Assembly: GCA_028386065.3 (NCBI GenBank)
Contig: JAKUCV010002515.1
Span: 7,549 to 71,548 of the forward strand
Reading direction: 5' to 3'
Source of the DNA: Turnera subulata
Lineage: Eukaryota; Streptophyta; Magnoliopsida; Malpighiales; Passifloraceae
DNA: 64,000 bases
Shown here: piece by piece, positions 31,259-44,167 of the stretch
Layout of the letters: each line of letters opens with the position of its first letter
How positions within the stretch are numbered: the first letter of the stretch is position 1
Translations under genes and position numbers: made by a program
The notes under the pieces: model-generated
Databases searched by the model: none
The model's input: only the letters and a program-made list of their open reading frames with translations
What the model was told of the DNA's origin: nothing

Positions 31259-33980
31259 ATGGCAACGGAAGTCACCCAGGTGCTCCTGAATGCACAGTCA
31301 ATTGATGGGAATGTTCGTAAGCATGCTGAGGAGAGTTTGAAACAGTTTCAGGAGCAAAATCTCCCCGGTTTCTTGGTATCTCTCTCTGGAGAGTTGGCAA
31401 ATGATGAGAAGCCGGTCGATAGTCGTAAATTGGCAGGTTTGATTCTTAAAAATGCGTTGGATGCCAAAGAACAACATAGAAAGCTTGAGCTTGTGCAACG
31501 GTGGTTAGCTTTGGATAACAATGTGAAGAGTCAGGTCAAGGCGTGCTTGTTAAAGACTCTTTCTTCGCCTGTTCCTGATGCTCGTTCTACTGCGTCTCAA
31601 GTCATTGCTAAGGTCGCAGGCATTGAGTTGCCGCAGAAACAATGGCCTGAGCTCATAGAATCACTGCTGTCAAATATTCACCAGCTGCCTGCTCATGTCA
31701 AGCAAGCTACGCTGGAGACTCTTGGATATTTGTGCGAGGAAGTCTCTCCTGATGTTGTGGATCAAGATCACGTAAATAAAATACTTACAGCAGTTGTTCA
31801 GGGTATGAATGCTTCTGAGGGAAACAATGATGTTAGGCTTGCAGCCACTAGAGCCCTGTATAATGCCCTTGGGTTTGCTCAGGCAAATTTTAACAATGAT
31901 ATGGAGCGTGATTATATCATGAGAGTTGTCTGTGAGGCAACCCTGTCACCGGAGGTGAAGATACGTCTTGCAGCTTTTGAGTGCTTGGTCTCCATCTCAT
32001 CAACTTATTATGAGAAGTTAGCACCTTATATCCAAGACATATTCAATATTGTGGCGAAGGCTGTTAGGGAAGATGAGGAACCTGTGGCTCTTCAAGCGGT
32101 TGAACTGTGGAGTTCAATATGTGATGAAGAGATAGATATTTTGGAAGAATATGGAGGCGATTTCACTGGGGACTCTGATATCCACTGCTTCTACTTTATT
32201 AAGCAGGCACTCCCTGGTCTGGTTCCAATGCTGCTGGAGACACTCCTCAAGCAGGAGGAGGATCAGGATCAGGATGAAGGGACCTGGAATATTGCAATGG
32301 CTGGGGGTACATGCCTTGGTCTGGTTGCACGAACTGTGGGAGATGATATTGTCCCACTTGTTATGCCTTTCATTGAAGAGAACATTACAAAACCTGACTG
32401 GAGGCAGAGAGAGGCAGCAACTTATGCATTTGGTTCAATCTTGGAGGGTCCTTCACCTGATAAGTTGATGCCCATTGTCAATGTCGCTTTGAACTTCATG
32501 CTTAGTGCTTTGACGAAGGATCCAAATAACCATGTGAAGGACACAACTGCTTGGACGCTTGGACGAATCTTTGAATTCCTTCATGGTTCAACTATAGATA
32601 CTCCCATAATTACCCAGGCAAATTGCCAGCAAATCATCACAGTACTCCTTCAGAGCATGAAGGATGTTGCAAATGTAGCTGAAAAGGCTTGCGGTGCCCT
32701 TTATTTTCTTGCTCAAGGTTATGAGGATGTGGGCCCGTCATCTCCCCTAACTCCATACTTCCAAGAAATAGTTCAGGCACTTCTCACTGTTACTCACAGA
32801 GAAGATGCTGGGGAGTCCCGGCTTAGAACTGCTGCTTATGAAACTCTGAATGAGGTGGTGAGGTGTTCAACTGATGAAACGGCATCTATGGTGCTGCAGC
32901 TTGTTCCAGTGATTATGATGGAGCTGCACAAGACTCTTGAGGGTCAGAAGTTGTCATCTGATGAGAGAGAGAAGCAGGGTGAATTACAAGGCCTTCTTTG
33001 TGGGTGTTTGCAGGTCATTATTCAGAAGCTGGGATCGTCGGAGCCAACCAAGTATGTATTCATGCAGTACGCAGATCAAATAATGGGACTTTTCCTTAGG
33101 GTTTTTGCTTGTAGAAGTGCAACTGTGCACGAGGAGGCCATGCTTGCCATCGGCGCCCTTGCCTATGCAGCAGGACCAGATTTTGCAAAGTATATGCCGG
33201 AGTTTTATAAGTATTTGGAGATGGGTCTTCAGAATTTTGAGGAATACCAAGTCTGTGCTGTTACAGTTGGTGTTGTTGGTGATGTTTGCCGAGCATTAGA
33301 AGATAAAATCTTGCCTTACTGCGATGGGATTATGACTCAACTTCTCAAAGATTTGTCAAGCAATCAATTGCATCGATCTGTGAAGCCTCCAATATTCTCT
33401 TGCTTTGGGGATATTGCCCTGGCAATTGGGGAAAGTTTTGAGAAGTACCTGATGTATGCCATGCCCATGCTCCAAAGTGCTGCTGAGTTATCTGCCCACA
33501 CATCAGGTGCTGATGATGAAATGACCGAGTACACAAATTCCTTGAGAAATGGAATTTTGGAGGCATATTCTGGAATTCTTCAGGGGTTTAAGAACTCTCC
33601 AAAAACGCAGCTCTTGATTCCTTATGCGCCATACATCTTGCAGTTTTTGGATAGCATGTATATGGAGAAGGACATGTAAGTGCATAGCTCTTGAAAATTT
33701 TCTTACATTCTTGTTTTCCAACACATAATCTTTTCATGTATCTTCCTTGGTTCCTCACTTTTGTAAACTATCTGTCTGCAGGGATGATGTGGTTTTTAAG
33801 ACTGCCATCGGGGTTCTTGGAGATTTGGCAGATACATTAGGAAGCAATGTTGGTACTTTAATTCAGCAATCTCTTTCTAGCAAAGACTTTTTGAATGAAT
33901 GTTTGTCTTCTGATGACCCTATGATTAAAGAATCTGCCGAATGGGCCAAGTTGGCCATCAGTCGAGCCATTTCTGGTTGA
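31259..33980 (+). CDS. KPNB1: Importin subunit beta-1 (karyopherin beta-1)
   Basis: Exon 1 (31259-33675) and exon 2 (33782-33980) join in frame at GAC-AT|G-GAT, giving 871 residues, the usual length of importin beta-1. It binds importin alpha or cargo and carries it through the nuclear pore, releasing it on RanGTP. The sequence is a HEAT-repeat solenoid. The N-terminal importin-beta domain contains SRKLAGLILKNALDAK (about residues 55-70). An acidic loop EEDQDQDEGTWN at about residue 335 matches the acidic loop that contacts RanGTP and cargo. PDWRQREAATYAFGSILEG and KDTTAWTLGRIFE are strongly conserved repeats. The C-terminus is ISRAISG. The nearest Arabidopsis protein from memory is At5g53480. 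The single coding intron is short and the protein looks intact. Confidence 0.97.
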
Positions 33981-35289
33981 GATTATTGCTACTCGGCATG
34001 TCTTTCCTTTTAGAAGTCCCTGCATGCATTTGGGTGTATTGAGTCGGGGGTCTGGGGTCCGGGGTTGCATTCGTGTCAGGTCAGTGCCATTTCAGACAAC
34101 AGAAGTAATCAGTCTTCAGGTTGTCACTAACTCTTGCATCAGAACCATGGGGTCAGGTTTGTCAGTTACTGAGGAAGTCGGGAGTGATTGCTTTGGCGTT
34201 GTGGGTGAAGGGGTCTGCTGAAAGCTTAAAATGGGTTAACTCAGTCTTGGGGGATAGGTTGGTGCAGCTGTGGGGAGGTAGGGAGCTTTTGGGTATGAGT
34301 GGAGCGGCATCTTGGTTTGGTTGCTTGTTGTTGGTCCTTAATATGGTCCAGACATCCTTCTGTCAGGCCGCACATGATGTCCTAGTCGTCATCTGCATCT
34401 TCAGGTTTTCGGAGCGGATGACTGCAACAAGTGGGCTAAGTATTTTTTTTGACACTTGAAGACCACCGAGTTGCCACATTACAGAAGACCTAGTTTTCAT
34501 TCCTAATTTTTTCGCCCCTTAGTTCTTTTTGGTTTATTCATATGTCTGTGTCGGTTTATCATGTCATTGATGTCTTTTCAGGGTCAGTCTGTAATTTAAC
34601 CCTTGCATTTTTGGTATACATTTTTAATGGGAGTCTTAAAACATCTTGATTGAGGGTATTGTATCATGCACTGCATTCATACTTTTTTGGTCTTTTTATA
34701 GGTCCAAGTCAAATGTTATATACCTTGCATTCATTAAATCATATAGTCTTGTTCTCTTCGTCTTGGTTCTTGGGAGTATAGGTTTCATTTGTTTCTTTCT
34801 TCAAGTATGTAATATTTTTGGGGATCTTTTCCCGCCAGGAGACTGGCGCTAAAAGACAAAACTGTCACGAACTGTTGTGATATTGTAAGTTTGGAGGGAG
34901 GGATTGTTGCCGTCTTGTGTTGTGGGAGGCAGTGCAGTTGTATTATGTTCTATTTGCTGCTTCGTCTTTGAAGCATAAAAATATATAAATTTTTTTTGCA
35001 ATTTTTTGGATTCACTCTCCTCCAGGGGAAAGTTGAGATATAAGTTTCAATTTTGAATGCATATCAAATTTGTGAGTTACTACAATTCACAATTCATCTG
35101 TGTTGGGTTACGAAATTATCAGGCCTCCTTATAGGATTTGTCAATTTTCTATACTGCGACTAATCCCACTTGATTCTGGGATTATGACTATTGTTCCGTT
35201 CTAATAATCATTTTGTTTCATCCATTCTTTTCTTATGAAACGCAAAACGGGTCATGTATCCACAAAACAAACCAGGTTGCAAGGCAACT
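33981..35289. other. Importin 3' UTR and intergenic DNA
   Basis: The downstream 1 kb contains only short chance ORFs (for example 34121-34459) without domains. It plausibly includes a 3' UTR ending near the AATATATAAATT region around 34980. No gene is supported. Confidence 0.45.
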
Positions 35290-35294
35290 CTTAT

Positions 35295-36026
35295 TGTCAC
35301 GGGTCGGGAGTTTTGGAATGCAAACTCCGCCACCAAATTATCACGAGACTACGAGTCCCCAACAATAGCCCGTGTGGCACTTAGGCAAGAACGTCAATCT
35401 TAAGCCTAAGTCAGCCTAAACCCCGCTACCACGCTAGCAAGAGAATACTCGGAAAAGTATTGGAGGAAAGCAAAGTGTATATTAATACCAAAGTGTTTGT
35501 ACAAGTGTGAGCCCCGTGCTTTTTACACTTGAATACCCAAAGTTCCCATCTATTCCCAAAATGAGGAGACCCCTCTCCAATTTATAGCCCATTCACCTCC
35601 TCAATGGATGGCTAGGATCGTGCCTCTAGAAGGTTCCACGATCTAATGGCTAATACTACAAGTTCTAGATATTTCTACCATAAATATCTACCCATCCTTA
35701 TCACTTGGCCTAGAATGTTCTAGACACTCTAGGACATTCCCCAAGCTTCCCAAATATTCCATAATGTTCCATAAGGTTCCAAGAGGTTCTAGACCCTTTT
35801 AGAACTTCCAGGACCTTCCATGCCCTTCTAGAATTCTCCAGAGTCTTCCCCAAGATTCTAGAGAATTCCACACCCATCTAGAACTTTCTAGAACTCTCTA
35901 GTGTGCACCACCACCATCTAGAGAATTCCGCCATTCTCCGGAAAAGTCTACACGTTTCTTGTGCATTCCGGGCCTCTCTAGAATTCTTCGCGCAATTTTT
36001 GAGCCCTTGTCGCGCACCGCGTGACA
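35295..36026. mobile_element. Solo LTR with 5-bp target duplication
   Basis: The 732-bp unit begins TGTCACGGGTCGGGAG and ends CGCGTGACA. CTTAT is duplicated on both sides (35290-35294 and 36027-36031). No PBS, PPT or internal coding region adjoins it, so it is a solo LTR left by LTR-LTR recombination. Its second half (35640-35990) is crowded with TCTAGAA/TTCTAGA words. Superfamily is uncertain. Confidence 0.85.
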
Positions 36027-36031
36027 CTTAT

Positions 36032-38632
36032 ACTCTCTTCAGTCTTCAGAGATATTGCAGCGAAAGGACACAACTCTGTTGAACATCTGGTGAATTCCCT
36101 AGTATAATACAAATTGTTTTATCCATACAATGGACAAAGTTAACTAAGCCAGCCCAATAGCTTCGAGTTCCACTTCAAAAGAACAAACATATGTACCCTA
36201 ACCAATCATTTGTACTTTCCGCCCACAACTTCCCTCAGTAAAACTTTAAGACAACCAATTCAATGGAACTTTAGACACGGGGGATTACAGGTAGTTTAGG
36301 CACGGGCAATTACAGTACTTTCTATGTCCTCGTTTTCCGATCCTTTGTCGTTTCTATTAGTGTTCTGACCCAGTTGTGTCCTTGCTTGATTACACCCAGA
36401 TGCATGAAAATACGTGTAGTCTGGCTTAACATTCGGATCCTTACAATGGGATTGGTTCGAGTGTGATTACAAATTGTTAGGTGATTGCTTCATTATCCAT
36501 GAAGAAGAACATAACTGCATTTTGTGCATCCTTTTTATATTTGATGAACTGCTTTACTCTGATTCATCTAGATGAAGTATGTATGGGGGATGGTGAAAAA
36601 TTGGGGTGAAAAAATCAGAAGTCCGCACAGCTGTGTTTCATCTTCCTAGTGATATAATAATATTCTTTATGTAGCAATAGGATAGAAATTTTGGTGGGGG
36701 TTAATTTGAATTTGGCAGTGGTTTTTAGATGCCCTTGATTAGTTTTCTTCTTGGCCAAAATTTTTTGTATGGGCATGAACATTTCATTTCAGTGATATTC
36801 TTGTTTTTTTTCTGTGTGCGTATCCGGTTAAGAGAGTTTAGCTTGTGGGTATGTCTTATAATTTTTAACATACAAAAGGACTCAAAAACCTATTTAAATG
36901 AAACTAGATTGCTTACACTTACACCAATTCGGCGGTGGTTTGGGGGCCAAGGGGGTATGGTGGATTCTTAATTTTTTCTATGTAAGTTTTTATCGTGTAT
37001 AGTTGGGCCCCCTGAATTTTTTTTTCTATATAAATTCCTATTATTTAAAAAAATTCTACATTGGCCCCATAATAATTATGTCTAGCTTCGCCACAGCCCA
37101 CATTCTTTCTGTGCTGTTCGTGTTATTATTGTTGTTTTAATTTGTCTAAATTTACTTGCGTACCTAGTCGGAACCCATAAACAACTCATGTCTCTTCAGA
37201 CTGTATACTTTGTAGTTTCTGTATGCATTTTTCTCCTTAGCCAAAAATTTGTACAGATTTAAGAGTAGCGAATAACCCTGTCATGATCAACCCAAAAAAC
37301 AAAACTATTTTAAGCAAGTTGTACCTGAGACATGCCAATTGATAACATCACAACCAATCTAAAGTCCTCTATTTTTAATAAGTTTTCTTATTTTTTTATT
37401 TTTGAAATCCTTGATCGGTTATTACTTATTACGCGGATAGCCAGAGCATAGCTTAGATTACCATTCGAAGATGTGGGCCTGGCCCAAACGCATAGTCGGG
37501 AGGATTTTCAGCTTGGACAATCATGAACCGAAAACATTGATATTTTAGCTCTCTTGAGTTGCCTTCTTTGGCTTCTTCTTTATTTCTTTTTTCCATAAAA
37601 ATTCACCACTAAAAATCATGTAGAAATAAAAATAAGATTTTTTTATGTTTTTATGGTACAAATAACTCGCTTGGTTCACGGTTTTAAAAGGATCCAATGG
37701 GATTAGTAAAAGAAATAAAATTCAACTAATTTTTTCAAGTTAATTACACATCTAGTCCAATTATATTAAAAATTCAGATTAAACTCTAGATCATGATCTA
37801 GTCTTTTTTTTTTAGGCATGATCTAGTCTGTTGAACCAGGGTCTGGTCCATATATCTAAAGGTGGAGGCGGGAGAGGAACAAATGGAGAGAAAACTCATG
37901 GGAAGACAATTATGGGGTTTGCTCAAGTGCCAATTAGCAATATGGTTAAGGTTTGGGTTCGACCGACTCTCCATAGATTAGGCATACAGGCATTAGAGTC
38001 CGTTTGTTTTAGTGCAAGAGCGTGCTATGTGTTTACATCTATTAGTTTGTAAGTTCATAAGGAATTCAATATAGACTTTGATGAAAATCAAATAGCTATT
38101 CATATAACTTTATGATTGCAGGCTTAAGCTGACTTATGGTTTCTCGTATGAATCTCTGTCTCCTACTATGGCAGATCTCATTTATGTACCAACTCAAGAT
38201 ATGCTCATGGTTGTCAAATCCGGACTGGCCCGGCCAGTTGAATCTGGATAACCGTGATCCGGAGACAATTTCGAATTTTTTACCCTTCTGGGTTGCACCC
38301 TTCAAAAAACATGACGGGTTCTCCGGGTTTATTGACCCTTTTTCAGCTTAAAAGTAAAAAATTTCAAGATTTTGCCTTGGTCATACCATGATTAGATCTT
38401 TGGTTAAACCTTTATTAAAAATTATATATTTTTTACTATTAATTTTAATACCGGTCAGACCCGATTGAACCCTAATTAATCTCTAAACCCACGACCCGGC
38501 CACTAAAACTGGTCAATGGCCGGGTTTTATACCTTGGATATTCTTATTAAGAGACCCATCCATCCTAGCCACCTAAGTACACGTCTAAGTTCGGATCCGA
38601 ATTAGTGGGATAACCAGATAGACAAAAAAAAT
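36032..38632. other. Intergenic DNA, no gene seen
   Basis: The stretch is AT-rich with only short ORFs. Around 38210-38530 two inverted segments (GGCCCGGCCAGTTGAA and GGTCAATGGCCGGGTTTTA) suggest an old small DNA transposon, but I could not fix its ends. Confidence 0.4.
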
Positions 38633-39502
38633 GGGATAAAAGTAGATTTTTAGTCCCTATACTCGTCTCAAATTTGATGTGGTCATTGTACTTAATTTTC
38701 ATAGATTTGGTCCTTGTACTTCATATTTTCATTAAATTTGGTACTTCTGGACTTTCATCATTTGATTGGTTAAGTCATCTTGTGGGGGTTTTTTTTTTTG
38801 AGAAAAGGAGCATTCTTCATTCATATAAACAGATCTAAAGATCTAAAATTACATAGCTGAAGATCTAATATAGCAAAAGCATAAGAAAAATCCAACAAAA
38901 GAATTCTTCTTAACCTACTACATAAAAATACACAACGTGATTTATCTCCTTCAATAGAGGATTTACAAAGGCACACCACGCGCGACTCTACTCTCGCGAG
39001 CATCAGATCCAGATCCAGTATGGTCCGTGCAGCAACCACCATGCCAACAGGTAAATTTGAGACATACTTGTGGGGGAAAATGTCCCTTTGTTGGTAAATT
39101 TCTGTAGCAGATAGAGAATCATTCTTCAAATCGAATCTTCCTCTATGAACTTTGGCTCTCATAGTCTTATTTGAAACACCAAAAAATGTGAGAAAACTCC
39201 AGAAGGAGAGAAAACAACTCACAAAAAGTGAGACAAAACCCACAAAAATGGGAGTAAACCAACGAAACTAAAAACAAAAACAAAAATAAGCTAGTTGAAA
39301 AATTTTTTGGTGGGGGCTCACCGCCGGAAGAAAGTCGGCGGCAGCCCCAAGTCATCTTGTGGGATTTTAAATTGGACCAATTGAGGAAGTACTAAATTTA
39401 TTGAAAATATGGAGTACAAAAACCAAAATTCATAAAAACTGAGTATAATGACCACATTTAAAATCTGAAGGGAGTACAGGGACCAAAAATTCAATTTATC
39501 CC
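38633..39502. mobile_element. MITE-like inverted-repeat element, interrupted
   Basis: The left end starts GGGATAAA (38633) and reads TTAGTCCCTATACTCG, ATGTGGTCATTGTACTTA and GGTCCTTGTACTTC. The right end is its inverted counterpart, finishing TTTATCCC at 39502. Arms are about 120 bp and roughly 80% matched by eye. Both flanks are A8 runs, so the duplication length (8 or 9 bp) and the superfamily (hAT or MULE) cannot be decided. A retroposon at 38787-39348 splits it. Confidence 0.7.
38787..39348 (-). mobile_element. Poly(A) retroposon nested in the MITE
   Basis: The 15-bp direct repeat AAGTCATCTTGTGGG flanks 562 bp (38772-38786 and 39349-39363). On the minus strand the insert begins GGGGCTGCCGCCGACTTTC and ends in a poly(A) tail (T-run 38789-38799 on plus). 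A target duplication plus poly(A) shows LINE-driven retroposition. The ORF 39243-38821 has no recognised domain. It may be a short LINE derivative with 5' and 3' ends only, or a processed transcript. Confidence 0.8.
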
Positions 39503-42056
39503 AAAAAAAACATATGGGAGGCCATGCCACATCTTCAGCGGCATGACGCACTCACTGCCCCTGTGTTGCCTCCAAGAGTTACCATCTTTCGCTGTTAATG
39601 TCATGCCATTGACTAAGCTAGCTAGGCATATATAATTAATTTGTACTCTACACGTAATATCTATAATTCTATATCCAAAATCGACAATAATTTCGATATG
39701 AAAAATATTAGTGGGAACACAATTAACTTGGGAATACGGACGTCACCATACCCCGTTTAAAGTTAATTATAACAAGTCAAATTTTGATTAGCCTTTATTT
39801 TTGGAATGTTGATATGACACATTCGGAAAATGTGACTGTATATGATTTTTTTTTTTTTTTTGCAAATCAAGAAAGTTGCATAGGGGGTGCACTAAATTTG
39901 CAGGGAGGGAAGAGGTGGCATGTTTTACTTTAAAGGTAGTTCAGAGAAGGTGGCTGCTGCCTTTGGTGATATGACGGCCACCACCATCACCACCACCACC
40001 ATACTTGCCTATCAAAGCAATTGTGGTTTGCAGTTGTGGGTGTAGGTTTGGTTCACGTTCTTGTAGTCTTCCATGCTCCATGTGGATGTGGTATACAAAA
40101 GATCTCCTTTTTGAATTTTGACCTAATCCCGTGTGGGAATGAATATATATCTTCTCTTTTATATTAATTTCACCTTTTATTTTCTTCATGAATATATCGT
40201 ACGTATAGTTCAACAAAATTGGATATTATTCATTACCTTTACAACTTTTTAAAAAAATTGAGAAGAAGAAATTGGGTAAGCATCCAAAATGAACAGCATC
40301 TGCCATTTTGGACAGTAGTCGTAGAGGGATTTCATGTATTCTTGCCAGTTGCCACTGCTTGGTTATTGTCTTCAGTCAGATTTTTTCCTTTTTTCTTTTT
40401 TCAGTCAGCTTCAGTTGGCTTGGCTTGAATTGGCATTAATGTTTTTGGTCATATTATTAGTAGGCACATACAGTAGATTTTTTTTTTTCTTATAAACCTC
40501 ATTAGATTTTGCTAATCCTACCGTGGAAAGCGGATTTGCATCTGTCATATACACATAGAAGTAGAACTGAGTAATCTTTTCTTTTATCCAAGAAAATTTT
40601 TGGTACATAAAAAGATTATTCGAATAATAATTGTGTTGCCCGACAACCTAGAAGACAGCTTTAAGAAACAAGGAGTTTTCAGCGAGTTAATGAGTGAATT
40701 TTCCAACCTTGTAAACACCATGATTGCCAACACATGGTCGCTTAAAGGATGACTAATTAATCTAAAGAGTCTTAAACCTTTTTGGTGTATAGTAATTACT
40801 TAATAAAGGAGTAAAAAATAGGCAGCAGTAGTATGTGTCGTTGGACGATCAAGCGTCAAAGTGTTGTGTTGTCCCCTCTTTTGGTAGTGCTCTCAGTCCC
40901 ACTAATGGCTCCTAATAAGAATCCCCCAACTTCTCAAAATGTTTTTTTTTCTTCTTTCTTTCTAATTTGATTTCATCTGTAGGCCACTCACTCTCCTCTC
41001 CTCACCTTGTTTGTCTCCATCTAATTGACTTTTGAAAAAGTTGAAAGCCGAAATATGAGGATCAAAAGGCATTGTTGTTGCTCAAAGTGCTAGCTGTTTG
41101 GTACCACGGAAAAAAGGTATTCTTGCACTCATCAATGTCTATGCTGATCCATTGAAAAATGAAGCCATCCTTGTGTAAATATTCCACATTTCTGTTAGAG
41201 AGTAAAAATTTATATCTTCCAATTAAAAATTGGATTAACCATTTATTTTGTTAAAAAGAATGAAGGATAAAATTGGATTACCTAATAAAAGATGCATATA
41301 TATCAGGGTAATAGAGGAGGAGTTTTATCAAAGCTTTACGGGAAAAGAAGTATAACCTCATTTTAAATTGGTAATTTATGCACACAGATAGCATGACTTA
41401 ATGAGTATGAAGTTCTATGATACTTCGTATGTCCAGCCAAACCATGATAGAGCAAGTTGATTGATTTGGAGAATGCCAACCCTCTACAAACGATACAATT
41501 AAACAAACCTAGAGCAGTCTAAAGAAAGCACCATAAACTTGTGATCGTAGCTAGATATATATGTTACGCATTGGCTAGTAGTATTAACCCTGACCGCTGG
41601 TTAGTATGTTGCTTGTCCATAGAAGAGAATGATGACCTGCCTATCTGGGCTAACAGAGAAAAGCAGGGTCACTTATTAAAAAGAAAAAGAAAAAGGGCTA
41701 TAATTAGAAGCCAAGCTTTGGAAACGGCTTCTTGGGTTGAAGCCATGCAAAGGGATTGTATGTTTTTTTGGTTTTGTCCACATGCAAGATGATGGAATGG
41801 AAGCACTTGCTTTTTGGTGTTGCACAAAAATAGTGCAGTTGACTTTAGGTTTCTGTGGGCTAAAGGTTAATGCATTTAGTCATCATTCTGTAGCTATTGG
41901 GTGGGTGCACCATCACAATAGCTCTTATGGCATTTTCTGCCACTAAACAACCATAAAACCCCCCCTCCCCTTCCCCCTATCCCCTCTCTTGCTAACTAAG
42001 GCCATTCCCTTAAATAAACCATCTTGCTTTGTACCATTTACCAAAGAATATTAGCC
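39503..42056. other. Intergenic DNA, no gene seen
   Basis: I find only short ORFs without domains (for example 41541-41946). A CACCAC run at 39980-40000 and several long homopolymers are present. The last few hundred bases should contain the promoter of the peptide gene at 42057. Confidence 0.4.
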
Positions 42057-42340
42057 ATGGCTCCTAGTCTCAGACTCAAAACCTTTCTGCTACTGTCCTT
42101 ATTACTTCTTATTCCTATATCTTCAGGTTAGTTCACTCTCCTTAAAACTACCTCTCTCCCTCACCCAAATACTGTGTTATTACTATTATTATCTTAAAGT
42201 AACAAAAGAGCACGCACGTATTCATCTTTCTTGTAGGTTTGGTTGATGGCTTGGAAGAAAGTGTGAAGCACCCCAGCTACTACTATCGTCATAAGGTAGC
42301 CAGTTTAATTCTATATATATACTATGGAACATATCACACG

Positions 42341-42382
<42 letters not shown>

Positions 42383-42589
42383 CGCACAAATGCTAAGGCA
42401 TATATACCAATTTTTTCCATCTTTTATGACATTGAATAAAATTCTTTTGCTAACCATTGTGATTCTTTGCACGAGAAGGAAGGCTATCAAATGAACATGA
42501 GGAAGCTTTTGGTGGATGTGCTGGATTATGATGATACAGGACCTAATCCTAAACACAGTCCTAGACGAGGTGGCGGCAGGAATCCTTGA
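42057..42589 (+). CDS. PSY-type tyrosine-sulfated peptide precursor
   Basis: Three short exons (42057-42126, 42237-42295, and 42476 or 42479 to 42589) encode about 80 residues. The first is almost wholly a signal peptide (MAPSLRLKTFLLLSLLLLIP, then ISSG). The second is a short propeptide (LVDGLEESVKHPSYYYRHK). The third ends with LLVDVLDYDDTGPNPKHSPRRGGGRNP split here as a linker and the motif DYDDTGPNPKHSP. That motif fits the plant PSY family (DY...NPKH.P), in which the Tyr after Asp is sulfated and the secreted peptide promotes growth through PSYR receptor kinases. RGF/GLV peptides also start with DY but lack NPKH. The acceptor of exon 3 is ambiguous by 3 bp, both choices in frame. The gene is too split to appear as one ORF. 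The intron 2 (TA)n run is polymorphic-prone. Confidence 0.82.
42332..42383. repeat. (TA)n microsatellite in PSY intron 2
   Basis: Nearly pure TA repeat of about 50 bp, broken by single C bases, within intron 2 of the peptide gene. Confidence 0.85.
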
Positions 42590-44167
42590 TCATGAATCAG
42601 AAAATATTAGATATATATCTCATTTACTTGTTAGAACACAAAGCTGCAGCTCTAGCTCTGTGTTCCCTTCATATTTTCGCTCTCTCTTTCTCTTCTCTAG
42701 GGGTTTTGATCAAGTATGAGGAGACATATTATATATAAAGCATCCCATTTTGTAAACGAGATTAATTAAGTTAATACTAGTCTTGTACCCCGCCGTACTT
42801 GTGCATCTAGTCGTAAGCATGCAGCTCCATATACACTTGGTATTTGCACTGTATTAACTTCGATCCGTATCATATTGTACGAGCTTATTCTAGTGCCTAT
42901 ATATTAATAATAATAATAAATTATGGAGCTTAATTTGGGCTGTTCCATACATATTTACATATAGTTTTAGTACTTCCACGAAAATATAGATGTACAAGTT
43001 TGAGAGATAAACCAGTAAAGTTCATGCTTTAAGTCTGAAGAACACAAACGTGTCTGATGCTCACTTCTCCACCAATCTGAGGTGTAGACTTACTAATAAT
43101 CAACTGAAAAGCAATGATGTTATCAGCCAATTATAACTTGCTAAAGGCCTCTTGCCTATTGTTTATCAATATAAAGCCACTTTCTTTTTCATAAGCAGGA
43201 TTAATGCCATTTAAAGTAGTGCAACAACATCAAATGGGTTTTTGTTCGTATACATCTCAAGGAAACCAAAACGCTAGCATGGTAACATAATTAATCAGCC
43301 ATTGCCTCACTGTTAATTAGTCCTTTATATTTTTTTTCTTTTCGTTTGCAATTGCAATGTGAGACAAACAGCTGCTGACGTCAAGCTTTCAAGGTTTCTA
43401 GTTGTTGGTTGGGAATTTTGTCTAGGCGCTTTGATGTCCTAAGGACCAAAACAATATCCCAATTTGATCAAACATCATACTCTCTCTTCTGACCTGACCA
43501 CTTCAATTCGCCTCTCAAGATTTCTTTCTTCAAATGATTTCTTGTTGCTTTTGACCACCCATCAATCTAATTTAACATTTGCAACTTAAGAGTATCTCCT
43601 CTAGAGTACATCTATATGTGTGCCACCATTCGATTTTGGCTCTGTATTAATATGCTTTAACAAAAAAACTTGAGGCATCACTTTATTAGGAACCTTCAAG
43701 GGTCTGATCAGGTGCAGATTCTTCTAGACCCAATTTCTAATTCATTTTGAAGAAAAAAATATCACACAAAAGGTATTGTAAAAAATCAGTGGCAGTTTAT
43801 GACATATATATAGACCGTGAAATTAGTATACTCACCTAGCTAGCAGATGATATAGGACTATAGGAGATAACAGACCAATCCCAGTATTCCATTGCCATTC
43901 ATGCTTTACAAGTAATATGCTACAGGCTAGTACCAGAATTATGTGCAAGGGAAGGAAATGATATTGAAACAAGCAAGTTATCTTTCTCACAGAAGCGCTA
44001 ACTACTTTTGGGAAGCAAAATGTGAGTAAGATGATGATGTCTATCATCTATCAAAAAAAAAAAAAAAGTAAAGAGCATTAAGGCGTTGACATATACATAT
44101 TTATACGGGAGACACTGTTGAATTAATTCTACATTGTCGGTATATACAATGCCAGGAGCTACCAAAT
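42590..44167. other. Intergenic DNA, no gene seen
   Basis: This is AT-rich spacer between the peptide gene and the 3' end of the phosphatase gene. The minus-strand ORFs near 43832-44195 are downstream extensions of the phosphatase's last exon or chance frames. Confidence 0.45.

Noticed and set aside
34024..34459. ORFs downstream of importin beta as a separate gene
   Set aside because: They are short, overlapping and domainless within the probable 3' UTR.
41541..41946. Two overlapping plus-strand ORFs before the PSY gene
   Set aside because: No domain, no splice logic into the downstream exon and typical spacer composition.
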